A stretch of 64,000 nt of DNA from Sulfurimonas sp. (GTDB taxonomy: Bacteria > Campylobacterota > Campylobacteria > Campylobacterales > Sulfurimonadaceae). The DNA is taken from the NCBI RefSeq assembly GCF_029027405.1, contig NZ_CP093396.1, positions 2,243,497 through 2,307,496 on the forward strand. The letters run 5' to 3'. A program made the translations under genes and the position numbers. The notes under the pieces were generated by a model. That model saw only the letters and a program-made list of their open reading frames with translations. It did no database searches and was not told the origin of the DNA. Of the stretch, positions 54,301-61,872 are shown piece after piece (position 1 is the stretch's first letter; every line of letters begins with the position of its first letter).

Positions 54301-55308
54301 CTAATAAAGCCTATCAATATAAACTAATTCAACCTCTTTAAACAAAGATTTTGATTCATGTAAGGCTAAAAGAGTATTTGCATGAGGATGACCAATAGCT
54401 ATCGCTGTACCATGAAGTTTGGCTATTTTTATAGCTCTTTTTATCTGTATTTTTATAGATGCTTTATCCATTTCATGATCTAAAAACACATCTCTTGCAA
54501 CATAGTTTAAACCAAGGTTTTTCATTACTTTTGGAGCTTTTGTTAAAGCAGTTGTTCTACTATCTATAAAATTAATTTTTTGAGATTTAAGAGCATATAA
54601 AAGGCGATTCATCGCCAGTTCATTTGCTGTAAATTTACTTCCTGTATGATTATTTATATATGCAACTCTAGGGAACATCTGTTTAATCTTTAATATTCTT
54701 TGCGATATTTTAGCATCTGAATCACTTATTCTTAAAGTTAATGGCTCCTCGGCACTAAAACTTTGTGCTTCTAAAGGTAGATGCACCATATATATTTTTT
54801 CTTTAGATGCCAACTGTGGCGAATTTGGACGAAATGAACTAGGTGGTAAGAATGACATTGTTAAAGGGATTCCCAAACTTTTTATTGCATTTACATGAGA
54901 GTTCACACTAACATCATCTATTATTATTGCTAATTTTGGTTTTGTCGATATTTTTTTAATATCTCGCTTAACTCTTGAAGGTGGTTTTGGAGGTTTAGGC
55001 AAAGATATATCTTCATACTCATGATAAGCACCTGAAAAAACTTTACTTTCTTCTTTTAAAACTTTTTTTAACCTTGCATTTACACTAGGAACTGATTTTT
55101 TAGAACTGATTTTTTCTAATTTTTTTAAAACAGAGAGTCTTTTTATTTTCTCTTGTTTAGCTTTTACTGCTATCTCTTCTTTTGCGTCTTCATAACCGAA
55201 ATAATATCCTGCAACCAACGAACTCAAAGTAATAGCAATTATTGCTAATAACCATGCTAAATATGTTAAAAAATTACTATTGATTTTTTTCTTTTTTCTT
55301 TTTGCCAT
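54301..55308 (-). CDS. Divergent polysaccharide deacetylase family protein
   Basis: 335 residues. A basic N-terminus (MAKRKKKKINS) and one membrane anchor (LAWLLAIIAITLSSLVAGYY) precede a charged linker and, from ~125, the YibQ-like catalytic fold: PKLAIIIDDVSVNSHVNAIK (DD motif), LPLEAQSFSAEEP, VAYINNHTGSKFTANELAMN (HTGS) and GTAIAIGHPHANTLLALHES. Probably periplasmic, acting on an unknown polysaccharide. In C. jejuni this gene also precedes dprA, from memory. Confidence 0.85.
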   Translation of the reverse strand: MAKRKKKKINSNFLTYLAWLLAIIAITLSSLVAGYYFGYEDAKEEIAVKAKQEKIKRLSVLKKLEKISSKKSVPSVNARLKKVLKEESKVFSGAYHEYEDISLPKPPKPPSRVKRDIKKISTKPKLAIIIDDVSVNSHVNAIKSLGIPLTMSFLPPSSFRPNSPQLASKEKIYMVHLPLEAQSFSAEEPLTLRISDSDAKISQRILKIKQMFPRVAYINNHTGSKFTANELAMNRLLYALKSQKINFIDSRTTALTKAPKVMKNLGLNYVARDVFLDHEMDKASIKIQIKRAIKIAKLHGTAIAIGHPHANTLLALHESKSLFKEVELVYIDRLY

Positions 55309-55424
55309 CTATATAATTATCTCCAAATTTTTTATAACTATACCTAAAAAAGGAAAAAACTAGCAGTAATATAGCAAAATGAAAAGTATGTAAAACTTAG
55401 ATGTAATTTTAAGCATCTTTTATG

Positions 55425-55535
55425 TATAATCGCGAGTTCCTTTCTATTTGTATCATTAATTGTAATGATATATTTATATCCGAAAGTAGAAACAATGCCA
55501 TTATAATGGTAAATACCAAAGGGAGATTATACTCT
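55425..55535 (+). promoter_or_regulatory. rpsF operon promoter and structured leader
   Basis: An extended -10 (TATG then TATAAT, 55425-55430) precedes a leader of about 100 bases. The leader holds ATCATTA-ATTG-TAATGAT (a perfect 7-bp hairpin near 55452-55470), the bases CCG at 55480-55482, and the palindrome CCATTATAATGG at 55498-55509. GGGAG about 11 bases before the ATG is the ribosome-binding site. S6:S18 is known to bind a CCG-containing leader structure in many bacteria; whether this leader folds that way was not tested. Confidence 0.5.
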
Positions 55536-55949
55536 ATGAGAAAATACGAAAACCTAGTTATCGTTAAACCAACATTTACAGCTGAAGAAATCCTTTCTAG
55601 CATCAAAGCTATCGAAGAAATAATTACTTCAAATGGTGGCGAAATCGCTACTACAGACTCTATGGGAATGAGAAAATTAGCATACCCAATTGATAAAAAT
55701 GAGCGTGGCTACTACCATGTTATATATTATTCTATTGCTCCATCTGCAATTACTGAAATCGAAAGACGCTTCCGTATCAACGAAGATCTTCTTCGTTTTG
55801 TAACTATCAAGTACGATACAAATCGTGAAATCACAGCTTGGAATCAGCTAGTTCAAAAAGCTGAGAAAAAAGCAGCTGCGAAAGTAGCAACTCCAGTTGT
55901 TGAAGAAACTCCTGCAGTTGAAGAAACTCCAGTAGCGGCAGCTGAGTAA
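55536..55949 (+). CDS. rpsF: 30S ribosomal protein S6
   Basis: 137 residues from MRKYENLVIVKPTFTAEEIL. GGEIATTDSMGMRKLAYPID, then NERGYYHVIYYSIAPSAITE and FRINEDLLRFVTIKYD are S6 blocks. The Ala/Glu/Val-rich tail (PVVEETPAVEETPVAAAE) is common in Campylobacterota. An in-frame ATG at 55422 would add 38 residues unlike S6 and overlaps the promoter, so it is rejected. Confidence 0.96.
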   Translation: MRKYENLVIVKPTFTAEEILSSIKAIEEIITSNGGEIATTDSMGMRKLAYPIDKNERGYYHVIYYSIAPSAITEIERRFRINEDLLRFVTIKYDTNREITAWNQLVQKAEKKAAAKVATPVVEETPAVEETPVAAAE

Positions 55950-55980
55950 TAGCTAAAGCCAAAAAGATTAAGGAAAGTTC

Positions 55981-56547
55981 ATGTTTAATAAAGTCATATT
56001 AGTTGGAAACTTAACTAGAGATATCGAATTAAGATACTCTCAAAGTGGCATGGGAATAGCAAAAACTGCTATTGCTACTAGTCGTAAATTTACTAGCAAT
56101 GGTGAGAAAAAAGAAGAAGTATGTTTTGTAGATATTACTTTTTTTGCTAGAAGTGCTGAGATTGCTAACCAATACCTTCGTAAAGGGAGTAAAATCCTAG
56201 TAGAAGGCAGACTTCAATTTGATCAATGGACTGACCAAAATGGACAAAAACGCTCTAAGCATGGTGTAGTTGTAGAAACTATGCAGATGCTAGACTCAAA
56301 GGGTGATAATCAAGGTGGTGGATACCAAGCTCCTGCGCAGCAAAATGCACAAAGCTATAACCCTCCTCCTCAACAAAACCAAAGTTACCAACAGCAACAA
56401 CAACCAAGCTATGGTAACGATGAGCCTAAAGGGCAGCAAAAGCAACAACAAAGCTATCAGCAAAATGCAAATGCGCAAAGTCGTCAGATGCCTAGTAGCA
56501 ATGATGTTCCTGTGATTGACATCGATGAAGATGAAATTCCATTTTAG
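55981..56547 (+). CDS. ssb: Single-stranded DNA-binding protein
   Basis: 188 residues. OB fold ~1-108: MFNKVILVGNLTRDIELRYS, IATSRKFTSNGEKKEEVCFV, YLRKGSKILVEGRLQFDQWT. A Gln/Asn/Pro-rich disordered linker follows, and the conserved acidic tip VIDIDEDEIPF binds partner proteins. AAGGAAAG lies before the ATG. Middle gene of rpsF-ssb-rpsR. Confidence 0.97.
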   Translation: MFNKVILVGNLTRDIELRYSQSGMGIAKTAIATSRKFTSNGEKKEEVCFVDITFFARSAEIANQYLRKGSKILVEGRLQFDQWTDQNGQKRSKHGVVVETMQMLDSKGDNQGGGYQAPAQQNAQSYNPPPQQNQSYQQQQQPSYGNDEPKGQQKQQQSYQQNANAQSRQMPSSNDVPVIDIDEDEIPF

Positions 56548-56571
56548 ACAATAATATATAAAGGAAATACC

Positions 56572-56835
56572 ATGGCAGAAAAAAGAAAATACAAAAAAAG
56601 ATTTTGTAAATATTGTGAATCAAAAGTTGATTTTATGGACTATAAAGAAGTAGGAGCATTGCGTTTCTCACTTTCTGAGCGTTATAAAATTATGCCTCGT
56701 CGTTTAACAGGAAACTGCAAAAGACACCAAGACATGATTTCAGCAGTAATAAAAAGAGCTAGAGCTGCAGCATTAGTTCCATATACAGTTACTAGAAAAC
56801 AAGTTATAACTCAACCATTTGAAAACTTAAGATAG
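56572..56835 (+). CDS. rpsR: 30S ribosomal protein S18
   Basis: 87 residues. [20 protein letters not shown] has the zinc-type cysteines seen in some S18 proteins. [20 protein letters not shown] then [20 protein letters not shown] is the rRNA-binding part. AAAGGAAA precedes the ATG. Last gene of the rpsF operon; pairs with S6 on the 30S platform. Confidence 0.97.
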   Translation: MAEKRKYKKRFCKYCESKVDFMDYKEVGALRFSLSERYKIMPRRLTGNCKRHQDMISAVIKRARAAALVPYTVTRKQVITQPFENLR

Positions 56836-56850
56836 GTTTTCAACTCTTCA

Positions 56851-56875
56851 AATTCCTATGCAAAGCATAGGAATT
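56851..56875 (+). terminator. Stem-loop after rpsR
   Basis: AATTCCTATGC-AAA-GCATAGGAATT forms a perfect 11-bp stem 16 bases past the rpsR stop. No T-run follows, so it may stabilise the 3' end or terminate only partly. Confidence 0.6.
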
Positions 56876-56935
56876 ACTACTCAAGCAAATAATTTAGGAA
56901 TATTTTTTGCTATATAAAGGTTAAAAAGTACTCAT

Positions 56936-58645
56936 ATGCATAAAATTATTCTTTTTCTATTTCTTCTTACTTCGCTTTACTCAAAAAGTTCTGATTTCTC
57001 AGTTATAGTACAGGAGCCTTTCAACGATGCTCTTTTTGATGTTACTCAAGATTATGACGGACAGATTAGTGCTGTTGGAATATCTAGAAACTATAAAGAA
57101 TCAAAAATAAAGAGTAAAACATATACAAATGCTTTTGATTATCTTTCTAGTGTCTCAGATGCTTTTGGCTCACAGATGCATCTACTTAAAATAGATAACT
57201 ATGCAAAGTTAACCATAAATAAATCTTCTAAAATGTCTAAGTTTAGTGAAGCTATAGCAGTTGTAAAAACACCTTCAAATGGATACTTTGTAGGTGGTTA
57301 TACTCTAGATGGTTCACTAATAATATTGAAACTAGATTCAAATGGTAATGCCATTTTCACTAAAACATTTGGAACAAATAATTATGACAGAATGAGCAAT
57401 CTTATAAAACTTCGAGATGGTGGTGTTTTAGCTATTGGTAGTTCTATAACCTCTCGTTCTTCTCATGACTCACTTTTTGAAACTGGACTTGGTTTAAATG
57501 ATATTTACTTAACTAGATTTTCTAAAGAGGGTAGAAAATTATGGAGCAAAAAATACGGAACTATGTATGATGACAGAGGGATAGATGCTGTTGAGGCTTT
57601 TGATGGCTCTATTTTAGTTCTTAGCACTACAAGTTATGAGAAAAATAAAAATGTAACTTTGATGCGTATAACAGAAAATGGAAATAAAATCTGGCTAAAG
57701 CACTATAAAACAGATGGTGTAATCACTCCACACAAAATTATTAAACTTAGAGATAATAATTTTTTAGTTTCACTCTCACATAAAGATGACATGAATAAAG
57801 ACCAAGTTAGACTTATAAAGTTTGATCTTCAAAAAAATATTTTGATTGACACAACAATTTCTACAACTTATGCAAGTGGTTTGAAGGATATAAAAGAGTA
57901 CTCTGATGGTTCCCTAATAGGTGTTGGTTATGTACGCGACACTTACAATACAAATGCCTTAGTTATGCTTTTTGACTCTACTTTAGGTATGCTCCACCAA
58001 GAACATTACGGTGATGAAAACTATGATATTTTTAATGCGGTAACAATCCTTAGAAACTCTCAAGCAGCAGCTGCTGGAATTAATACACATAAAAATTCTC
58101 AAAGCTCAAATATGTGGGTTGTAAAACTCAACAGAGATGCAACTATCGCTCAAAAATCTACAAAAGTAATAAATATTTATGAAGAACTTATTGAGTTATT
58201 TAAGCAAGAAATAGCAGCTTACAAACTTGTAATAAAAAAAGATTTGAGTATTGAGTTTATTGATCATGAATTATATTTTAAAGTTTCTAAGTTTGAACTT
58301 ACTACCAAGCAAAAAATATATTTAAATGAATTTTCAAACAAACTTATACCATTTCTTAAAAAACACCAAACATATATAGATGCTTTAGAAATAAATGGAC
58401 ATACTTCTAGCGAATGGGGTGGAGCAAAGTTCACTTCAAGATACTTAAAAAATGAAAAATTATCTATGAATCGTTCATACTCTGTTTTAAGTTATATCTT
58501 TAAAAATCAAAATCTGAAGATTCAAAAATGGCTAACAAACATACTAAAAGGTAGTGGTTTAAGCTACTCTAAAAATGTTATGCAAGCAAAGCATGAAGAC
58601 AAGGAGAAGTCCAGAAGAGTATCTTTCAAGATACTCTTGAACTAG
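56936..58645 (+). CDS. Exported protein with beta-propeller-like repeats and OmpA-like C-terminus
   Basis: 569 residues. Signal peptide MHKIILFLFLLTSLYSKSSD. From ~30 to ~400, repeated blades such as GGYTLDGSLIILKLDSNGNA, LRDGGVLAIGSSITSRSSHD and EYSDGSLIGVGYV suggest a propeller. The C-terminal ~130 residues have YIDALEINGHTSSEWGG, LSMNRSYSVLSYIF and KSRRVSFKI, an OmpA/MotB-like peptidoglycan-binding domain. Probably tethered to the cell wall in the periplasm or at the outer membrane. Role unknown. Confidence 0.8.
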   Translation: MHKIILFLFLLTSLYSKSSDFSVIVQEPFNDALFDVTQDYDGQISAVGISRNYKESKIKSKTYTNAFDYLSSVSDAFGSQMHLLKIDNYAKLTINKSSKMSKFSEAIAVVKTPSNGYFVGGYTLDGSLIILKLDSNGNAIFTKTFGTNNYDRMSNLIKLRDGGVLAIGSSITSRSSHDSLFETGLGLNDIYLTRFSKEGRKLWSKKYGTMYDDRGIDAVEAFDGSILVLSTTSYEKNKNVTLMRITENGNKIWLKHYKTDGVITPHKIIKLRDNNFLVSLSHKDDMNKDQVRLIKFDLQKNILIDTTISTTYASGLKDIKEYSDGSLIGVGYVRDTYNTNALVMLFDSTLGMLHQEHYGDENYDIFNAVTILRNSQAAAAGINTHKNSQSSNMWVVKLNRDATIAQKSTKVINIYEELIELFKQEIAAYKLVIKKDLSIEFIDHELYFKVSKFELTTKQKIYLNEFSNKLIPFLKKHQTYIDALEINGHTSSEWGGAKFTSRYLKNEKLSMNRSYSVLSYIFKNQNLKIQKWLTNILKGSGLSYSKNVMQAKHEDKEKSRRVSFKILLN

Positions 58646-58940
58646 CTCTAAAACTTAAACGAACTTTATCTTGTTTGAGTTTTTTATATAATTTATATTT
58701 TGCTTTTTCTAACTCTTCTTCGTTCATTGACATAGCATCTGTCAATTGTTTTACATCCATTTGAGCACTATCCATTGCAAATAGTTTTAACTCTTTTTTT
58801 GTAAGTTTAGCTTTTAATACAGCATATAAAACTTTATCATCTTCTACAAAACTATCAATCTCCATCTTACAAAATCTTGCAAGCATCTGTCTAAAATTAT
58901 TTTCATCGTTATACTGTTTCCAAACTGAATTTTCTAACAT
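58626..58940 (-). CDS. Small hypothetical protein
   Basis: 104 residues, soluble and mostly helical: MLENSVWKQYNDENNFRQML, ARFCKMEIDSFVEDDKVLYA, and a basic tail KLKQDKVRLSFRASSRVS. No known family recognised. Abuts serB on the same strand (stop and start adjacent) and overlaps the upstream convergent gene by 20 bases. A real gene by coupling; function unknown. Confidence 0.7.
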   Translation of the reverse strand: MLENSVWKQYNDENNFRQMLARFCKMEIDSFVEDDKVLYAVLKAKLTKKELKLFAMDSAQMDVKQLTDAMSMNEEELEKAKYKLYKKLKQDKVRLSFRASSRVS

Positions 58941-59564
58941 TTAAATCTTCTCCAATATCTTTGTTAAATCTTTTTCTTTTATAATAATATTTGCTTCTTT
59001 TTCTAAAATTTCTCTAGCACAAAAAGCTACTCTAGTGCCAGCATGAGCAAACATACTTAAGTCATTTGCCCCGTCTCCACATACTAAAGTCTCATCTTTA
59101 GTTACACCTAAAATATTTTGAAGTCTTACAAGCATATCGCCTTTAGAGAAGTTAAACATCATATCTCCTCCAACAAGTCCTGTAAGCTTTCCATCTTTAT
59201 GATGAAGCACATTTGAAAAGTCTGCGTCATATCCTAAAATATCTTTTGCGTAACCTGTTGCAGTTCTAAAACCACCACTAAAACAAACTACTTTTATATC
59301 TCTTTTTTTTAGTTCTGCAATAAGCTCAATAGCTCCATTCATATATGGTAAATTATGACTTATTTTTTCAACTATAGATAAATCTAAACCCTTTAAAAGT
59401 CCCACGCGTTCTTGTAATGATTCAAAAAAATCAAGTCTCCCACTCATTGCTTCTTCTGTTATACGAGAAACTTCTTCACCAATTCCTATTTCATCGGCAA
59501 AAAAGTCTATAGTTTCGCCATCCATCAATGTAGAATCAAAATCAAATACAGCTAGTTTTAGCAT
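58941..59564 (-). CDS. serB: Phosphoserine phosphatase
   Basis: 207 residues, HAD superfamily without an N-terminal ACT domain. LAVFDFDSTLMDGETIDFFA has the catalytic DxDST. VVCFSGGFRTATGYAKDILG (motif II) and VCGDGANDLSMFAHAGTRVA (motif IV) are clear. Final step of serine synthesis. The family's usual product release and magnesium dependence apply. Divergent from metF. Confidence 0.95.
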   Translation of the reverse strand: MLKLAVFDFDSTLMDGETIDFFADEIGIGEEVSRITEEAMSGRLDFFESLQERVGLLKGLDLSIVEKISHNLPYMNGAIELIAELKKRDIKVVCFSGGFRTATGYAKDILGYDADFSNVLHHKDGKLTGLVGGDMMFNFSKGDMLVRLQNILGVTKDETLVCGDGANDLSMFAHAGTRVAFCAREILEKEANIIIKEKDLTKILEKI

Positions 59565-59628
59565 TTATATCACTCACTTTTGTTATAATGTCGCAATTAT
59601 AGCCAATTATATAGATTTAGGATTTTTT

Positions 59629-60540
59629 TTGTTTGATACACTTATGCATAAATTACAAAACAGCACATATATTACCCTTGAAACTACACCAGCTCACTCA
59701 CCTACTTTTGCTCCAATAATTGAGAAAATCGAAGCATTAGGACTGCAAAATTATGTAGACGCTTTTACAACAACAGACAATCCTTTAGCAAAACTAAAGT
59801 ATAACTCTCTTTTTGCTGCTAAAATGTTACAGGATAAGTTTAATAAGCCTGTAATTGCAACGATAAGTATGAGAGATAGAAATAAAATAGCCTTACAGTC
59901 TGATTTACTTGGTTCAAATGAAGTAGATATACGAGCAATTTTAGCACTGACTGGTGACCCTGCTACAATCTCAGACCAACCTCATGCAAAGGGAGTTTTT
60001 GAAGCAGATAGCACACTCTTGCTAGATATCATAGCCTCTTTTAATAGCGGACTTAGTTATGCTGGAAAGCCTTTTGCTCATAAACCAAAATATATATATC
60101 CTTTTGCTGTTGTAAATTCTTATGCCAAAAATCCCAAAACACTTCAAAAAAAGATGCAAAAAAAGATACGACATGGGGCAAAAGGTATAATATCTCAACC
60201 TTTATATAGTTTGGAAAATGCAAAAAAGCTTTTAGAGATCCATGGAAATGCAAATATAGAATCTAGAAAATATAACAAAAGTTCAGAGTTGGTTTTTGGC
60301 ATCTTCCCGATTACAAAATTAAGAACTGCACAATTTTTGTCTGCTCATGTACCAGGAATTAATGTTCCAAACTCTTGGATAGAAGCTCTAAGAGATGCAC
60401 ATGCGAAGAGTGAAGAAGAAGAGTATAAAGTTGGATTTGAGCTTAGTAAAAATCTTTTTGATTCTCTAAAAGAGTATCATCCAAAGATACACCTAATGAC
60501 AGCAAACCAATTTAAATTAGCTCACGATATATTAAAATAA
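59629..60540 (+). CDS. metF: Methylenetetrahydrofolate reductase-family protein
   Basis: 303 residues, TIM-barrel. YITLETTPAHSPTFAPIIEK, DAFTTTDNPLAKLKYNSLFA, ISMRDRNKIALQSDLLGSNE and LALTGDPATISDQPHAKGVF are MetF-like, the GDP motif being conserved. FGIFPITKLRTAQFLSAHVP and GINVPNSWIEAL close the barrel. Some residues differ from E. coli MetF, so it may be the divergent MTHFR branch. The start is TTG at 59629 with AGGA about 7 bases upstream. Twelve bases before serS. Confidence 0.85.
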   Translation: MFDTLMHKLQNSTYITLETTPAHSPTFAPIIEKIEALGLQNYVDAFTTTDNPLAKLKYNSLFAAKMLQDKFNKPVIATISMRDRNKIALQSDLLGSNEVDIRAILALTGDPATISDQPHAKGVFEADSTLLLDIIASFNSGLSYAGKPFAHKPKYIYPFAVVNSYAKNPKTLQKKMQKKIRHGAKGIISQPLYSLENAKKLLEIHGNANIESRKYNKSSELVFGIFPITKLRTAQFLSAHVPGINVPNSWIEALRDAHAKSEEEEYKVGFELSKNLFDSLKEYHPKIHLMTANQFKLAHDILK

Positions 60541-60552
60541 AATAGGAAAATT

Positions 60553-61809
60553 ATGATTGACTTAAAACTACTACAAAAAGATTTTGAAAGTATAAGTAAA
60601 AAACTACAAAGAAAAGGTGTTGATATAGCACTTCTTGAGAGCTTAAAACTTAAAAATGAAGAACTTAAAAAAGCTAAAGTAAGCTTTGAAACACTTCAAG
60701 CTTTACAAAACTCTATGAGTAAAGAGTTTGGTGTTTACAAAAGAGAAGGTAAAAATATTAGTGAACTTAAGCAAAGAGTAGATGCCAATAAGATTGTTAT
60801 TGCTGAGGCACTAGATATCCAAAGAGTTAAACAAGAAGAATTAGAAAATATTGCCATGGCTGTTCCTAATATTCCGGATGATGAAGTTCCAGATGGAAAA
60901 GATGAAAATGATAATATTGAAATAAAAAAAGTTTTAACTCCAAAAGAATTTACTTTTACTCCAAAAGAGCATTGGGAATTAGCAGAACAAAATAAGTGGA
61001 TAGACTTTGAACGAGGAGCAAAACTCTCTGGCAGTCGTTTCAGTGTATCTTATGGCATGGGTGCAAAACTTGAAAGAGCACTTATAAACTTTATGCTTAA
61101 TTTTAATGGTAGCAGAGGTTTCAGAGAAGTTAGCGTTCCACACATGGTAAACAGGACTGCTCTTGAAGGAACAGGTCAACTTCCAAAATTTGAAAATGAT
61201 TTGTACAAAATAGAAGGGCAAGAAATGTTTATGATTCCAACTGGCGAAGTTCCTTTAACAAATCTTTTTCAAGGAGAAATACTGCCATATGAATCACTAC
61301 CTATAAAGATGACAGGTTATACTTCATGTTATAGAAAAGAGGCAGGGGCAGCAGGTCGTGATACACGAGGAATGATAAGACAACATCAATTTCATAAGGT
61401 TGAATTAGTTTGTATTACCAAAGAAGAGAGAAGCGATCTAGTTTTTAACGAAATGATTGATTGTGCTTCTGATATATTAACGGCACTAAAATTACCACAT
61501 AGAATTGTTCAACTATGTACAGGAGACTTAGGATTTGGAGCTGCTAAAACAGTAGATATTGAAGTTTGGCTACCAGGTCAAAACACTTATCGTGAAATCT
61601 CTTCTATCTCAAATACAAGAGACTTCCAAGCAAGACGAGCAAAAATTCGTTACAAAGATGGCAAGAAAAATAAATTTGTTAATACATTAAATGGATCTTC
61701 TCTAGCTGTAGGAAGAACACTTGTAGCTTTAATGGAAAATAATCAAAATGAAGATGGAAGAATAGATATTCCTGAAGTCTTGAAGCCTTATTTAGAAATG
61801 AGCGTTTAA
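60553..61809 (+). CDS. serS: Seryl-tRNA synthetase
   Basis: 418 residues. The N-terminal coiled-coil arm (~1-105) reaches the tRNA long arm; the tip has [18 protein letters not shown]. Class II motifs: [51 protein letters not shown] and [20 protein letters not shown] (motif 3 Arg). AGGAAAATT precedes the ATG. In C. jejuni serS also precedes the pflB gene, from memory. Confidence 0.97.
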   Translation: MIDLKLLQKDFESISKKLQRKGVDIALLESLKLKNEELKKAKVSFETLQALQNSMSKEFGVYKREGKNISELKQRVDANKIVIAEALDIQRVKQEELENIAMAVPNIPDDEVPDGKDENDNIEIKKVLTPKEFTFTPKEHWELAEQNKWIDFERGAKLSGSRFSVSYGMGAKLERALINFMLNFNGSRGFREVSVPHMVNRTALEGTGQLPKFENDLYKIEGQEMFMIPTGEVPLTNLFQGEILPYESLPIKMTGYTSCYRKEAGAAGRDTRGMIRQHQFHKVELVCITKEERSDLVFNEMIDCASDILTALKLPHRIVQLCTGDLGFGAAKTVDIEVWLPGQNTYREISSISNTRDFQARRAKIRYKDGKKNKFVNTLNGSSLAVGRTLVALMENNQNEDGRIDIPEVLKPYLEMSV

Positions 61810-61872
61810 AATGCAGAAACTGGATAATGGTACCTTTATTGCTTAATAAAGGACAATAAAACAAGGTATATC

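Noticed and set aside
55422..55535. Upstream ATG extension of rpsF
   Set aside because: It overlaps the -10 element, and the added residues are unlike S6.
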